64,000 nucleotides of DNA from Senegalia massiliensis (GCF_900626135.1 NZ_LR130786.1:248001-312000), one strand, 5' to 3'; counted from the first letter of the stretch, positions 43,943 to 52,152 are shown. Program-made: numbers and translations. Notes: generated from the letters alone by a model not told the origin.

Positions 43943-44023
43943 TTATTCACTCCTTAAAATATTATTTATAATGTATCTCTTCATCAAAGTTCCATCTAGC
44001 AAATATTTCATATGCTTTATCAT
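43943..44023 (-). CDS. Tiny ORF before recU
   Basis: A 26-codon frame starting MIKHMKYLLDGT, with GGGAGAG before the ATG. Its stop overlaps the recU ribosome site, so it may mainly couple recU translation. Low weight because of size. Confidence 0.35.
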   Translation of the reverse strand: MIKHMKYLLDGTLMKRYIINNILRSE

Positions 44024-44039
44024 ATTTACACTCTCCCTT

Positions 44040-44219
44040 TTATATAGGTTTAGCATTATAATCACCACAAATTAAATCAACTTTATTTATGTTTGTCCTA
44101 TAATTTTTCGTTTGAAAACTATAAAAACTTGGATATTCCTCTACTACAGTTCCTATTAATTTATTTTTATAGCCTTTTCTTCCTGCTTGTATTACTTCAT
44201 ACCTCTTGCCTACCTTCAT
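44040..44219 (-). CDS. Small phage protein, KOW/SH3-like
   Basis: A 59-residue beta-rich protein, starting MKVGKRYEVIQAGRKGYKNK, then LIGTVVEEYPSFYSFQTKNY. The pattern (KVGKRYEV, then GTVVEEY) suggests an SH3-like or KOW-like barrel. The start used is the ATG after GGAGGACAAAATC. Its ATG overlaps the stop of the 38-residue frame upstream (ATGA). Confidence 0.6.
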   Translation of the reverse strand: MKVGKRYEVIQAGRKGYKNKLIGTVVEEYPSFYSFQTKNYRTNINKVDLICGDYNAKPI

Positions 44220-44332
44220 GATTTTGTCCTCCATATACTCTTAGCTCTTTCTATTGCTTCTTTAGCACTAATATTATTGCTGAAATATATCTTTACTGCT
44301 TTATCAACTATTTCTTTATATTCTTTTGTCAT
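44216..44332 (-). CDS. Tiny phage protein, unknown
   Basis: A 38-residue frame starting MTKEYKEIVDKAVKIYFS; helical, basic. It overlaps both neighbours by a few bases (17 upstream, 4 downstream), as is usual in coupled early phage operons. RBS is GGAGCTGG within the preceding gene. Confidence 0.5.
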   Translation of the reverse strand: MTKEYKEIVDKAVKIYFSNNISAKEAIERAKSIWRTKS

Positions 44333-44495
44333 GATTTTCCAGCTCCTTAATAGCATATTTTATAGCACCTATATCTACTTCCCAATCTGGATCATCTTTT
44401 GAATATTCCTTTAAAATTTTAATAGTACTTTTAAGTTGTTCAGTGACATAGAATACTTCATTATCTTTTTGTGTTGAAGCTACTCTTATTGGCAT
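44316..44495 (-). CDS. Small phage protein, unknown
   Basis: A 59-residue frame starting MPIRVASTQKDNEVFYVTEQ, with LKSTIKILKEYSKDDPDWEV following. It is preceded by AGGAGGAGG. One beta-strand opening plus helical body. It is similar in type to other small early phage proteins; no named family. Confidence 0.55.
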   Translation of the reverse strand: MPIRVASTQKDNEVFYVTEQLKSTIKILKEYSKDDPDWEVDIGAIKYAIKELENHDKRI

Positions 44496-44506
44496 ATTTC
44501 CTCCTC

Positions 44507-44641
44507 CTAATTAATCCATTTATAGTAAATGTAATTTAATCTATTTAGCCATTTACCTATCATCTTTTTAAATCCTCTTTGATGGTCTTGTATGCTTCTA
44601 ACAATGTCTACTACTTCTAACATCATTTCTTTATCCAACAT
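44507..44641 (-). CDS. Tiny phage protein, unknown
   Basis: A 44-residue frame starting MLDKEMMLEVVDIVRSIQDH. Basic and aromatic at the C-terminus (NYIYYKWIN). GGGAGG precedes the ATG within the end of the previous gene. The first 11 bases overlap that gene. Confidence 0.5.
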   Translation of the reverse strand: MLDKEMMLEVVDIVRSIQDHQRGFKKMIGKWLNRLNYIYYKWIN

Positions 44642-44843
44642 TAAAACCTCCCATTGTTTCTTTGCTTGTATGTGGACCTATTTTCCCTAAATAATAATTT
44701 AATCCTTTTAATATATTTTTAAAATTAACTATTTGATTTTCTTTTTCATGATATGGAATATCTTCCCTATCAAAATAAATAATAGCTTTGTTATACCTTT
44801 TAAGTAATTTGTTATATTCTATTTTTGCTTCTTTAACAGTCAT
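44631..44843 (-). CDS. Small phage protein, unknown
   Basis: A 70-residue helical protein starting MTVKEAKIEYNKLLKRYNKA. The start used is the ATG after AGGAGGTTTGAAA. An upstream in-frame TTG is inside the ribosome site. It directly follows the primase-helicase gene. No family recognised. Confidence 0.55.
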   Translation of the reverse strand: MTVKEAKIEYNKLLKRYNKAIIYFDREDIPYHEKENQIVNFKNILKGLNYYLGKIGPHTSKETMGGFNVG

Positions 44844-44854
44844 TTTCAAACCTC

Positions 44855-46699
44855 CTAGAAAGGGCAGTCAACATCAGTTGCTATTTGAAAGCCGTTTGGT
44901 ATACTCTTGTCCCAATTAAATGAATAACCCACTGCTTGGTTAGTTTCTTCGTCTATTTCAAGTAATAGACCCGTATCTTTATCAAAATGCACATCAACTT
45001 TAGGTAAATCATCAAAATCTCTATTTTTAATGACAGATATTTCGCCATTTACACCTAAGTTTATTTTCTCTTCTTCATATTCTCTTACAACTGAAATAAT
45101 ATTATCTGCTTTGTTGTAAAGGTCTGATGTTCCTGATATTTGCTCCATGTCCATGCTTTGACCTTTTCTATACGTCTTATTAGGATGCAATACTAAAACT
45201 ATATGAGTGTTATAATTATCAGCTAAATCATGGAGTCTTTGCATAAAATCAGCTTGTTGTTCATACTTTTCAGCAGCTTTTACAGACAAAATGCTCATAA
45301 GGTTATCTATAACAATCAAATTATAATTATTTATTTTAATTTCAAGCTCTAACATATTGATTAATTCATCAATAGTCTTTAATTTACTGTCTCCTTTATT
45401 GAATAAAACTAATTTTTCTTTATGCCATTCTCTAAGCTTTTTAAGTACATTAGGTTTAGGTTCTTTTTTGTATCTTTTATTGATTTTAACCGAATCATAA
45501 TTTCCTTTATCCCGCCCAATTACACATTGATATAATTTATTTACTACCTTATTTTTATTTTCTTCTCCATTCATAAGGTAGACTTTATTTCCCTTATCTA
45601 TAGCATTTACAATAACTTGTCTTACAAAGGTAGACTTACCTCCATTACTCCTACCAGTTATAAGTGTTGTAAATCCTGGTACTAAATCATTTAGAGCATA
45701 ATCTATACTTGGTAACCCAGTAGGTACATACTTGCCTGATTGAGTATCAATGCCTTCATAAGGCTTTTTATCTAAGTCCCATCTACCTTCAATCTTAAAT
45801 CTAGCACTTTCTATAATCTCAACTATCTTTTCTTTACCATAGAGGATATATTCTTCATTGATATCTTTTCTCTTATAAAGCTTTTTATCTATTAACTTAG
45901 CCTTTTCTTTAAACTTTTCAATGAAGTATCTATCCATATTAGAACCAGCTTCATCATTATCAGAAACTATAATTAAAGACTCAAATTTATTCAAAAACTC
46001 TCCAGCCTGCTCAACTAAAGTAGGTAAACTATTAGCTCCAGCACCAACTGATACAACATTTTCATAGCCACATTGACTTATTATCATTGCATCAAATTCA
46101 CCTTCACATATAACGAGTTCCATACCTGGTGATGTATTTTGAATGTTATATAAATAGGGCTTAGAACCTGTAATATTTTTCATCTTAGGCTTTCCAGGAT
46201 TTTTTTTAGGTTTTCTAGTTTTATAACCTATCACTGTTTCATATCTGTAGTAAGGAAATGCTATCTCACCTTTGTAGGTACCTAAATTAAACCTTTTTAT
46301 AGTATCTTCATTTATTCCTCTAAGCCTTATATAATCTATGCATTCTTTGGTTATAGGTTGAACCTTCTTTACTTCATCAGTGAATTTATCTCTATTTTTT
46401 TGAATAGAAGTATCTTTATAATCATCTTCTGATAATAATTCTGATACTATTTCTTGATGAGTATAATTAAGATGTTCTCTGTAATAGCCATATATATCAA
46501 CTTTCATTCCACATCCAAAGCAATAAAATTGTTGAGCTTTAGGATCCCAACTCATAGAAGGGTCTCTGTCACCATTTTTATGTGCAAAAGTATTAGGACA
46601 ATGATATTTCTTACCTTTTTTAGCTAATCCAAGTCCGTTTGCTATGATGCTTTCAGCTTCATTATTAAATTTTTCTTTGATTTGACTAATTTTGTCCAA
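44855..46699 (-). CDS. Phage primase-helicase (gp4-like)
   Basis: A 614-residue fusion of primase and replicative helicase. The zinc-binding CHC2-type domain is at about residues 32-62 (YHCPNTFAHKNGDRDPSMSW, then YCFGCG). TOPRIM follows at about 200-265 (VICEGEFDAMIISQCGYENV, then SDNDEAGSNMDR). The RecA-like helicase has Walker A ITGRSNGGKSTF near 343-354 and Walker B NLIVIDNLMSIL near 442. It is the main engine of phage DNA replication and would be loaded by the DnaD-like initiator encoded next to it. Confidence 0.95.
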   Translation of the reverse strand: MDKISQIKEKFNNEAESIIANGLGLAKKGKKYHCPNTFAHKNGDRDPSMSWDPKAQQFYCFGCGMKVDIYGYYREHLNYTHQEIVSELLSEDDYKDTSIQKNRDKFTDEVKKVQPITKECIDYIRLRGINEDTIKRFNLGTYKGEIAFPYYRYETVIGYKTRKPKKNPGKPKMKNITGSKPYLYNIQNTSPGMELVICEGEFDAMIISQCGYENVVSVGAGANSLPTLVEQAGEFLNKFESLIIVSDNDEAGSNMDRYFIEKFKEKAKLIDKKLYKRKDINEEYILYGKEKIVEIIESARFKIEGRWDLDKKPYEGIDTQSGKYVPTGLPSIDYALNDLVPGFTTLITGRSNGGKSTFVRQVIVNAIDKGNKVYLMNGEENKNKVVNKLYQCVIGRDKGNYDSVKINKRYKKEPKPNVLKKLREWHKEKLVLFNKGDSKLKTIDELINMLELEIKINNYNLIVIDNLMSILSVKAAEKYEQQADFMQRLHDLADNYNTHIVLVLHPNKTYRKGQSMDMEQISGTSDLYNKADNIISVVREYEEEKINLGVNGEISVIKNRDFDDLPKVDVHFDKDTGLLLEIDEETNQAVGYSFNWDKSIPNGFQIATDVDCPF

Positions 46700-46720
46700 G
46701 TTATCACCTCACTTTTGCTC

Positions 46721-47470
46721 TTACCCCCTTAAATAATTATCGTTAATGACTACTTTAAGAGGAGGCCTTTTGCTCTTAATTTCATTTTTTTCTTCTACAT
46801 TCTCATCAAGATAATCTACATATCCACTATTAAAAAACGTACTGCCATTTTGAAACTTTAAATCCTTAAACCCTCTATCTCTTTCAGATTTAACAAAAGA
46901 AATATATCTACTTATACATCTCTTGATTTCATCACCAAGTTTGTATAATTCCTTTTTCTTAGTGTCAGAAATTCTACCCTTTCCTTTTTTTGAAGGATAT
47001 AATTGCCAAACTTCTTGAAAAAATTCTTCTACTAAATCATTTTCTTTTTCAGATGTGCTTTTTGTAGATGCACTATTCTTTTGTTTAGTTTCGTTTTGTT
47101 TATTTAATGTGGCATGGTTTCCGGCATGACTTCCGGCGTAACTGTCGGCATAGTTTCCGGCATGACTTCCGGCATTATATGCCGACAATGATGTAATTTT
47201 ATATGCTGCTGATTTATTTCCACCTCTAGACCTCCAGTCAATCCTACCTTTTTGTTTTAATTCATTTCTAGCTTCTCTTATAGTTCTTTCTGCAAGTCCA
47301 GTCTTAATACTTAATACAGATGTAGCTACAGTAAATTCTTTAGTCCATTTAGCTTTATTGTTTATGTGCATCAAAGCGTGCCATAATACAATACTAGATG
47401 TAGACAATGAATTTATTTCGAGCCAATCATAAAAAGCATTAATTTCAGCTATATAATTCAATTTTTTCAC
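46721..47470 (-). CDS. Phage replisome organizer with internal iterons
   Basis: A 249-residue initiator. The N-terminal winged HTH is at residues about 10-90 (INAFYDWLEINSLSTSSIVL, then LSIKTGLAERTIREARNEL). A low-complexity linker NAGSHAGNYADSYAGSHAGN at about 98-117 is encoded by an array of 12-bp DNA repeats. The C-terminal part (FQEVWQLYPSKKGKGRISDT) resembles phage replication domains of the DnaD/O type. It would bind the origin in its own gene and load the primase-helicase encoded next. Confidence 0.82.
   Translation of the reverse strand: MKKLNYIAEINAFYDWLEINSLSTSSIVLWHALMHINNKAKWTKEFTVATSVLSIKTGLAERTIREARNELKQKGRIDWRSRGGNKSAAYKITSLSAYNAGSHAGNYADSYAGSHAGNHATLNKQNETKQKNSASTKSTSEKENDLVEEFFQEVWQLYPSKKGKGRISDTKKKELYKLGDEIKRCISRYISFVKSERDRGFKDLKFQNGSTFFNSGYVDYLDENVEEKNEIKSKRPPLKVVINDNYLRG
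47111..47182. repeat. Six 12-bp iterons, candidate replication origin
   Basis: Six tandem units starting at 47111, 47123, 47135, 47147, 47159 and 47171, consensus GGCATGACTTCC on the plus strand. They are much more GC-rich than the surroundings and lie inside the initiator gene, with a TTTGTTTATTTAATG AT-rich patch just left of them. Lambda's origin has the same design (iterons inside gene O). Confidence 0.7.
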
Positions 47471-47502
47471 CTACCTTTTCATAGAAAGGGGATTTTACTC
47501 CC

Positions 47503-48108
47503 CTATTTTTTTAAACTTTCATATCCTTTACATACATTGTCGTATTCTTCTTTAGTAAGTTCTTTTACATCCTTATTGAATTTCTTTTTAACCTGTTCCT
47601 TTACAGTATTAGAATCTATATTCACACTGTAAGCTATAGCAAAGAGTCTTTTTATTTGTTTATCATTTAAATCATATTTCTTATTACTACTTGATGTATT
47701 AGTATTGTTTTTATTAGGTTCTGCATTGTTCCCATCATCATCATCTTCTGATGAAATACCGAGTATTGCAGATAATGCATATCTTCTAGCATATGTTATA
47801 GCACTTCCTGCACCTTGTGCTGTAGGTTTATCTGCTTTTAATACCAAAGGCTCAGATTCAATCCATTCTCCACTTTCATGTATAAGTAAAGTTGTTACTA
47901 CAATGTTTTCTCCATCCCCTGCTGGTGCTTGTACTACGCTTAAACCATGCTTTGATAGTATAGGCCTAACATTATTTAAAACATCATTTAAAGGAGCATA
48001 TTTACTTTTGAAAAATGGATTTGTAGCAGTGTTAGCAGGATTTGTTATTTCTGCTTGAAACTTTGATAATGCTATAGCTAAATTTTTAATGCTTTCACTT
48101 TTATTCAT
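47503..48108 (-). CDS. ERF-family single-strand annealing protein
   Basis: A 201-residue recombinase of the ERF superfamily. Typical segments: ALSKFQAEITNPANTATNPF near residue 12, KYAPLNDVLNNVRPILSKHG near 35, and QGAGSAITYARRYALSAILG near 98, with acidic DDDDGN after it. It anneals single strands in phage recombination and replication. The start used has GGTGATAAAG before ATG. A 5-bp hairpin with T-run follows the stop. Confidence 0.92.
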   Translation of the reverse strand: MNKSESIKNLAIALSKFQAEITNPANTATNPFFKSKYAPLNDVLNNVRPILSKHGLSVVQAPAGDGENIVVTTLLIHESGEWIESEPLVLKADKPTAQGAGSAITYARRYALSAILGISSEDDDDGNNAEPNKNNTNTSSSNKKYDLNDKQIKRLFAIAYSVNIDSNTVKEQVKKKFNKDVKELTKEEYDNVCKGYESLKK

Positions 48109-48673
48109 CTTTATCACCATTTTCTAAAAATCTACTGGACCATAAATCTGCGAAGTGTATCAAGGTTTGTAATTTAGTTTCATTCCCTTGTAACTGGTAC
48201 TTAAGGTCGCCATACATACCGTTATGATGAAGTATTGCGAACATTTCTTCTTGACTTAATTCTATAAATTTACTTATCATATGAATACTTGCTATTTCAT
48301 GAGGTACTCCACGTCTTTCTGGATTATGTGTATATGGTTTAGTAGAACTCTTTTTCCCACTTTTCAATATGTTTTCTATATAATTATCTTGTCCATAATA
48401 TTTACATTTTCCTAAGTCGTGAAACAAAGCAACTATGATTATAGACTCTTGACTTAATCCAAAATTCATTTGATGATTTAAATCTAAAGCACAATCAGCA
48501 ACCTTTAAGCTATGTTTTAGATTGCCCTCTTCTTCTGCTCCATGATATCTAGATGAGCTTGGAGCAGTAAAATAATTGTTCTTATCTAAAAAATCTAGTA
48601 ACTCTGTTTTATTACATCTACCTGAAATCTTATCTAACAGTTTTAAAAACTCTTCTTGTAATTTATTTTCCAT
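48101..48673 (-). CDS. HD-domain phage protein
   Basis: A 190-residue HD-type phosphohydrolase. GNLKHSLKVADC near residue 49 has the first metal His, ALFHDLGKCKYYG near 81 the HD pair, and HNGMYGDLKY and HFADLWSSR the later ligands. Phage proteins of this type may hydrolyse nucleotides; the substrate is unknown. It is in the early recombination block and overlaps ERF by 8 bases. Confidence 0.85.
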   Translation of the reverse strand: MENKLQEEFLKLLDKISGRCNKTELLDFLDKNNYFTAPSSSRYHGAEEEGNLKHSLKVADCALDLNHQMNFGLSQESIIIVALFHDLGKCKYYGQDNYIENILKSGKKSSTKPYTHNPERRGVPHEIASIHMISKFIELSQEEMFAILHHNGMYGDLKYQLQGNETKLQTLIHFADLWSSRFLENGDKDE

Positions 48674-49135
48674 CTATATTACCTCTCTCTTTCTTTTAAC
48701 TGGAATAATATACTTAACATAATCATCTATGCTACTTCTAAATAAAACAGCTTTGAATGTTTCTTTTAAATTTCCACATTTCTGCTCAAAATCTTCTATA
48801 GAATCTAAAGTACTTTCCAGTGCTTCCCTTGCGTACTTAAGTTCAATAGTGTAATGTTCTGCCAATATTTTTGCTACTGTACCAAAAAATATTTCTTCAA
48901 AATCGTTATCAATATACATTGTTTCTGTTTTATTCCCTCTAGTTATTGCTCTTTTAAATGTAGCTTTTGTTATCTTTTCATATTGAATATCTCCATCATA
49001 AGCACTTGTATAAACTTTCCTTTTATAGAAATATGACTTTCCTTTATAAATGTATTCAAAGTATTCACTACGTCGCAATTTCATTCCACTACCTCTAAAC
49101 CCTTTCTTAGAGTATGATCCGTATGGTAATTTCAT
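48674..49135 (-). CDS. Phage early protein, unknown
   Basis: A 153-residue basic protein, starting MKLPYGSYSKKGFRGSGMKL, with YIYKGKSYFYKRKVYTSAYD near residue 28. It has an Arg/Lys-rich N-terminal region, then helices. It may bind nucleic acid. It is directly upstream of the HD gene (stop and start adjacent). No known family. Confidence 0.6.
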   Translation of the reverse strand: MKLPYGSYSKKGFRGSGMKLRRSEYFEYIYKGKSYFYKRKVYTSAYDGDIQYEKITKATFKRAITRGNKTETMYIDNDFEEIFFGTVAKILAEHYTIELKYAREALESTLDSIEDFEQKCGNLKETFKAVLFRSSIDDYVKYIIPVKRKREVI

Positions 49136-49179
49136 TTGTACATTCCTCCTCGATTTGATATAATTAACGTATAATAATT

Positions 49180-49656
49180 TTAGTAAGTGACCTTTTCTAG
49201 ACTGCCATCTAGAGAGGTCTTTTCTTTTGTAAAGATTAAACTTAATGCTGCTCCTGCTACTTCTTCAATTTCTTTTGTAATGCTTGTCCATCTATCTGAT
49301 TCATGATGATCTATCACTCCATCACAAGCTATTGAAATCATATCTGAATTAACTCTATCTAGATCCCCTACTTCTTTTTGAAACTTCAAAACTGATTTTG
49401 CTATATCTGAATAATGTATTTTAGGTAAATATCTTCTACCTACTTCTGTAGACGTTCTAAGATGTTCATATGCTAACCAGCTTGTCCCATAAACTTCAAT
49501 CATTTTACAAACAACTTTATCTGGAGCTACAGTTATTCCTCTTTCATATGCAGATAATGAATCTCTTGAAATATCTAGAAATTCAGAAGCAATATCTTGA
49601 GTCAAATTCGTAGACTTTCTAGCAATTTTATATAAATTCTCGTATCCTATCTCCAT
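49180..49656 (-). CDS. XRE-type HTH phage protein
   Basis: A 158-residue protein. HTH of the XRE type at about residues 15-45 (LTQDIASEFLDISRDSLSAY, ERGITVAP). The rest is a helical domain with DGVIDHHESDRWTSITKEIE near 112. Members of this type are found early in Firmicute phages. It may regulate early genes. Confidence 0.78.
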   Translation of the reverse strand: MEIGYENLYKIARKSTNLTQDIASEFLDISRDSLSAYERGITVAPDKVVCKMIEVYGTSWLAYEHLRTSTEVGRRYLPKIHYSDIAKSVLKFQKEVGDLDRVNSDMISIACDGVIDHHESDRWTSITKEIEEVAGAALSLIFTKEKTSLDGSLEKVTY

Positions 49657-49699
49657 TCACTTTTACTTCCTTTCGTTATAAAATATAATTAAGAATTAA

Positions 49700-49780
49700 T
49701 TACTCGTCTTTTTTAAATCTCTTAGGCATGTCCCTAACTTTCCCCACGTATTTTACTAGAATCCTCTTTTTGGGTGTCAT
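49700..49780 (-). CDS. Tiny basic ORF
   Basis: A 26-residue, strongly basic frame starting MTPKKRILVKYVGKVRDM. RBS GGGAGGTGCCAAG is nearly perfect, which makes a real gene likely. It resembles the small basic proteins that lie next to phage HTH genes; no function known. Confidence 0.45.
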   Translation of the reverse strand: MTPKKRILVKYVGKVRDMPKRFKKDE

Positions 49781-49805
49781 CTTGGCACCTCCCTTCTATT
49801 CTTTT

Positions 49806-50018
49806 TTACCAACTTATACTTTTTACATTACTTAGATCAGATAAATCTTTTCCTTTATAGCACTCTACAAAGGCTATTAATTCACTCCTTGAAACTTTTA
49901 GTCTACCTAGTCTTAAAGGAGTTAACATTCCTGCTCTAAATAGGGCGTAAACTTTATTATTATTTACTTTTAATATCGCTGCTACTTCTGGAACTGTAAA
50001 AAGCAAATCATCACCCAT
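49806..50018 (-). CDS. Excisionase-like HTH protein
   Basis: A 70-residue protein: LLFTVPEVAAILKVNNNKVY at residues about 4-23 is a MerR/excisionase-type HTH, followed by FRAGMLTPLRLGRLKVSRSE (wing). Proteins of this form are excisionases or regulators of integrase/early genes. It sits at the start of the early operon, 36 bases before a divergent unknown gene. Confidence 0.75.
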   Translation of the reverse strand: MGDDLLFTVPEVAAILKVNNNKVYALFRAGMLTPLRLGRLKVSRSELIAFVECYKGKDLSDLSNVKSISW

Positions 50019-50091
50019 ATTTACACCTCCTATGCTGTGTGGTTTGTTTTCCCTTTCTGTGATAAAATTTCTATGAAAGGGGGTGTTACAT

Positions 50092-50547
50092 TTGACTAAA
50101 TATTTATGGCAATTAAATCTTGATGATATTCCATTAGGTTGGGAACAAATTTATAAAGAAGCAATCAAGGAATATCCTCATGGTGAAATATTTAGCTTTG
50201 AAAATTTAAACTATGATGATACAAATAGATATTTTTATCATCCTGTAAAATATCGTGATGAAATCTATCGTCTTTTTAATAAATATAAAATCGAAGCTAA
50301 ATATTTATTTGATTCTAAAGATAAATATAATTTTAAGACGTTTACTACAAAAATTGTTAAACTTGATTCTATTCTATATAACCTTCTTTTTTATTGGACT
50401 CAAGAAGAAAAAGAAGTAGATGGTTCTTGTTTTGATCCAAGAGATTTAGAAGAAGATATATATAGCTTTGAATCCTATTTTGATTTTGATGATTTTGAAT
50501 CACAATTTCAAAAAACTTACAATAAATATAAGATAATAAATCTATAA
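50092..50547 (+). CDS. Plus-strand gene in early block, unknown
   Basis: A 151-residue acidic protein beginning MTKYLWQLNLDDIPLGW. The start used is TTG seven bases after AAAGGGGG. It has an acidic, aromatic-rich C-terminus (DLEEDIYSFESYFDFDDFES). It is the only plus-strand gene between the minus-strand early genes, so it is likely transcribed from the lysogen. No family recognised. An accessory (moron) gene is the best guess. Confidence 0.55.
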   Translation: MTKYLWQLNLDDIPLGWEQIYKEAIKEYPHGEIFSFENLNYDDTNRYFYHPVKYRDEIYRLFNKYKIEAKYLFDSKDKYNFKTFTTKIVKLDSILYNLLFYWTQEEKEVDGSCFDPRDLEEDIYSFESYFDFDDFESQFQKTYNKYKIINL

Positions 50548-50724
50548 TTATTTAGTGTCAGAGTTATAGTTGCTCAAAAACTCTATTAATTTATCGCTAT
50601 TAATTCTGACACTATAACCTTTTTTTAACTTTGCAACCTCTCTATGTGATATGTCTAGTTTTTTTGATATAATTGCTATTGGTAATTTACTTATAAACTC
50701 ATTAAACCTTAATTTTAATTCCAT
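50548..50724 (-). CDS. Small HTH-like phage protein
   Basis: A 58-residue protein starting MELKLRFNEFISKLPIAIIS. The middle (KKLDISHREVAKLKKGYSVR) has an HTH look. The start used has AAGGAGGTGAGAGAA before ATG. It is next to the Cro-like gene in the early direction, so may be a co-regulator. Confidence 0.55.
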   Translation of the reverse strand: MELKLRFNEFISKLPIAIISKKLDISHREVAKLKKGYSVRINSDKLIEFLSNYNSDTK

Positions 50725-50813
50725 TTCTCTCACCTCCTTCTAGTTCCTCACTTACCAATATTTACAGCTTTATCGGCAATTACTATCATGAGATAATTAT
50801 TTATGTGATTAAA

Positions 50814-51041
50814 TTATGCAGTATGATTTGTTTCCGTTTCAGCAACTTCATCATCAAAAAAAATATCTTCTATTGCCATATCTAAAAATTTAGATATTTT
50901 ATTTGCTTCTTCTAAAGAAAACCTAACATTGCCACTTTCTTTTTTGTAGTATGCTGCTTTAGTTTGAAGCCCTAAAACCTCAGCCATATCTATTGCTGAA
51001 ATATTTCTAGCATTTCTAATAGCTCTTAAATTTTCATACAT
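50814..51041 (-). CDS. Cro-like HTH repressor
   Basis: A 75-residue XRE-type HTH: NARNISAIDMAEVLGLQTKA near residues 10-29, then AYYKKESGNVRFSLEEANKI. It faces the plus-strand repressor across a shared operator region. This is the classic Cro arrangement that starts the lytic side. An extra copy of the operator-like word GTTTCCG lies near its 3' end (50830-50842). Confidence 0.8.
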   Translation of the reverse strand: MYENLRAIRNARNISAIDMAEVLGLQTKAAYYKKESGNVRFSLEEANKISKFLDMAIEDIFFDDEVAETETNHTA

Positions 51042-51057
51042 ATTTTCCCCTCCTCAA

Positions 51058-51070
51058 GTTTCCGTTTTAG
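51058..51070. promoter_or_regulatory. Operator-like site O1
   Basis: GTTTCCGTTTTAG. It is one of three matches to GTTTCCGNTNNAG: this one, an inverted one inside the early promoter (51096-51108), and a third in the Cro gene (50830-50842). Candidate binding sites of the phage repressor. Confidence 0.5.
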
Positions 51071-51085
51071 CTACCTCTTAAATAC

Positions 51086-51114
51086 ATTATAATATCTATA
51101 TCGGAAACTGTCAA
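51086..51114 (-). promoter_or_regulatory. Early (lytic) promoter
   Basis: Minus strand TTGACA (51114-51109), 17-base spacer, TATAAT (51091-51086). An inverted GTTTCCGATATAG operator-like word (51108-51096) fills its spacer, so repressor would shut it. Confidence 0.85.
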
Positions 51115-51152
51115 CTCTTTTATATAAAAAAGTTTCTAATTTAGAATAAAAG

Positions 51153-51181
51153 TTTATTTTCCATTTTGGATATTATATAAT
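51153..51181 (+). promoter_or_regulatory. Candidate repressor promoter
   Basis: TTTATT, 17-base spacer, TATAAT on the plus strand, about 35 bases before the repressor start. The -35 is poor, which would suit low-level expression. Confidence 0.5.
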
Positions 51182-51216
51182 TTAATTAAATTAATTTATT
51201 GAAAGTAGGGATTTCA

Positions 51217-51606
51217 TTGAGAATTAGAGAACTAAGAAAAGAATTTGATTTAACTCAAGAACAATTAGGTGAAAAAATAGGACAAACAAAATCAAATATT
51301 TCTAAATATGAAACAGGTGCTTTAGAACCTGGAATAGATACTCTTAATACATTAGCTAAATTCTTTGATGTATCTCTTGATTATCTAATTGGCAACTCCG
51401 ACATAAGAAATCCTTACAAAGACAAGCCTTCTATACCAGAAGAGTTTGAAAATCCAGAGGAAGCTGTAAAATTCTTATTAGAGCAAAATGTAATCATGGG
51501 ATTCGGTGGCTTTGATGTTCATACAATGAGTGATGAAGAAGTACTAGAATTTGCAAATGAATTATTAAACCATCTAAGATTACTTAGCTATAAATATAGA
51601 AAATAA
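51217..51606 (+). CDS. CI-like phage repressor (XRE)
   Basis: A 129-residue repressor. HTH at residues 1-60 (LTQEQLGEKIGQTKSNISKY, then ETGALEPGIDTLNTLAKFFD), followed by VSLDYLIGNSD and a helical C-terminal part. There is no peptidase domain; the ImmA-type peptidase is a separate gene just downstream, which suggests induction by cleavage in trans. The start used is TTG close to GTAGGGA; an earlier in-frame TTG is less well spaced. Confidence 0.88.
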   Translation: MRIRELRKEFDLTQEQLGEKIGQTKSNISKYETGALEPGIDTLNTLAKFFDVSLDYLIGNSDIRNPYKDKPSIPEEFENPEEAVKFLLEQNVIMGFGGFDVHTMSDEEVLEFANELLNHLRLLSYKYRK

Positions 51607-51657
51607 ATTTAAAGAGATCAATTTAAGCCAACTCAGAACCAAGGGGGGATATCTATA

Positions 51658-52098
51658 ATGGTTTGGATAAATGATTATGTAAGAGGTATAATAGAACATT
51701 GTAAAACAAGTGATATATATGATATTTACAACGAATTAGATATAAAAATATATAGAGTTGATAAAAAAGATAGAATTCTAAATAATAATGATGCTTTCTA
51801 TATGAGAGATTATTATAATTTAGAAATAGTATTTATTAGAGATGATTTAGAATATTATTTTGAAAAGTTTATTCTTGCACATGAATTAGGACATGCTATT
51901 TTACACACAGATATTATTTCTGCTGCATACAATAAGAAACTTATAAATAAAGGTAAACTAGAAAAACAAGCTGATTATTTTGCTCTAAAACTGCTTAACA
52001 TTGAGATAGATAGTATAGATTATGAAGGTTATACAATAGAGCAAATATCAAAATCATTACATGTAAGTGAAAAAAGTTTAGAAATGTACTCATATTGA
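51658..52098 (+). CDS. ImmA/IrrE-type metallopeptidase
   Basis: A 146-residue zinc protease. The active site HELGHAILH is at about residues 75-83, with EKQADYFALKLL near 101 supplying the third ligand. In ICEBs1 and many Firmicute prophages the ImmA partner cleaves the CI-like repressor on DNA damage. Here it is next to such a repressor (51 bases downstream), on the same strand. Confidence 0.93.
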   Translation: MVWINDYVRGIIEHCKTSDIYDIYNELDIKIYRVDKKDRILNNNDAFYMRDYYNLEIVFIRDDLEYYFEKFILAHELGHAILHTDIISAAYNKKLINKGKLEKQADYFALKLLNIEIDSIDYEGYTIEQISKSLHVSEKSLEMYSY

Positions 52099-52152
52099 GT
52101 ATTATATTTTTTATTGTTAAACCGAACATATATTCTATTAAGGAGTGATAAA

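Noticed and set aside
47111-47182. CRISPR-like array
   Set aside because: Units are 12 bp and directly tandem, without spacers; they lie in frame in a replication gene.
47705-48058. A 117-codon plus-strand frame
   Set aside because: Shadow of the ERF gene, which is well supported.
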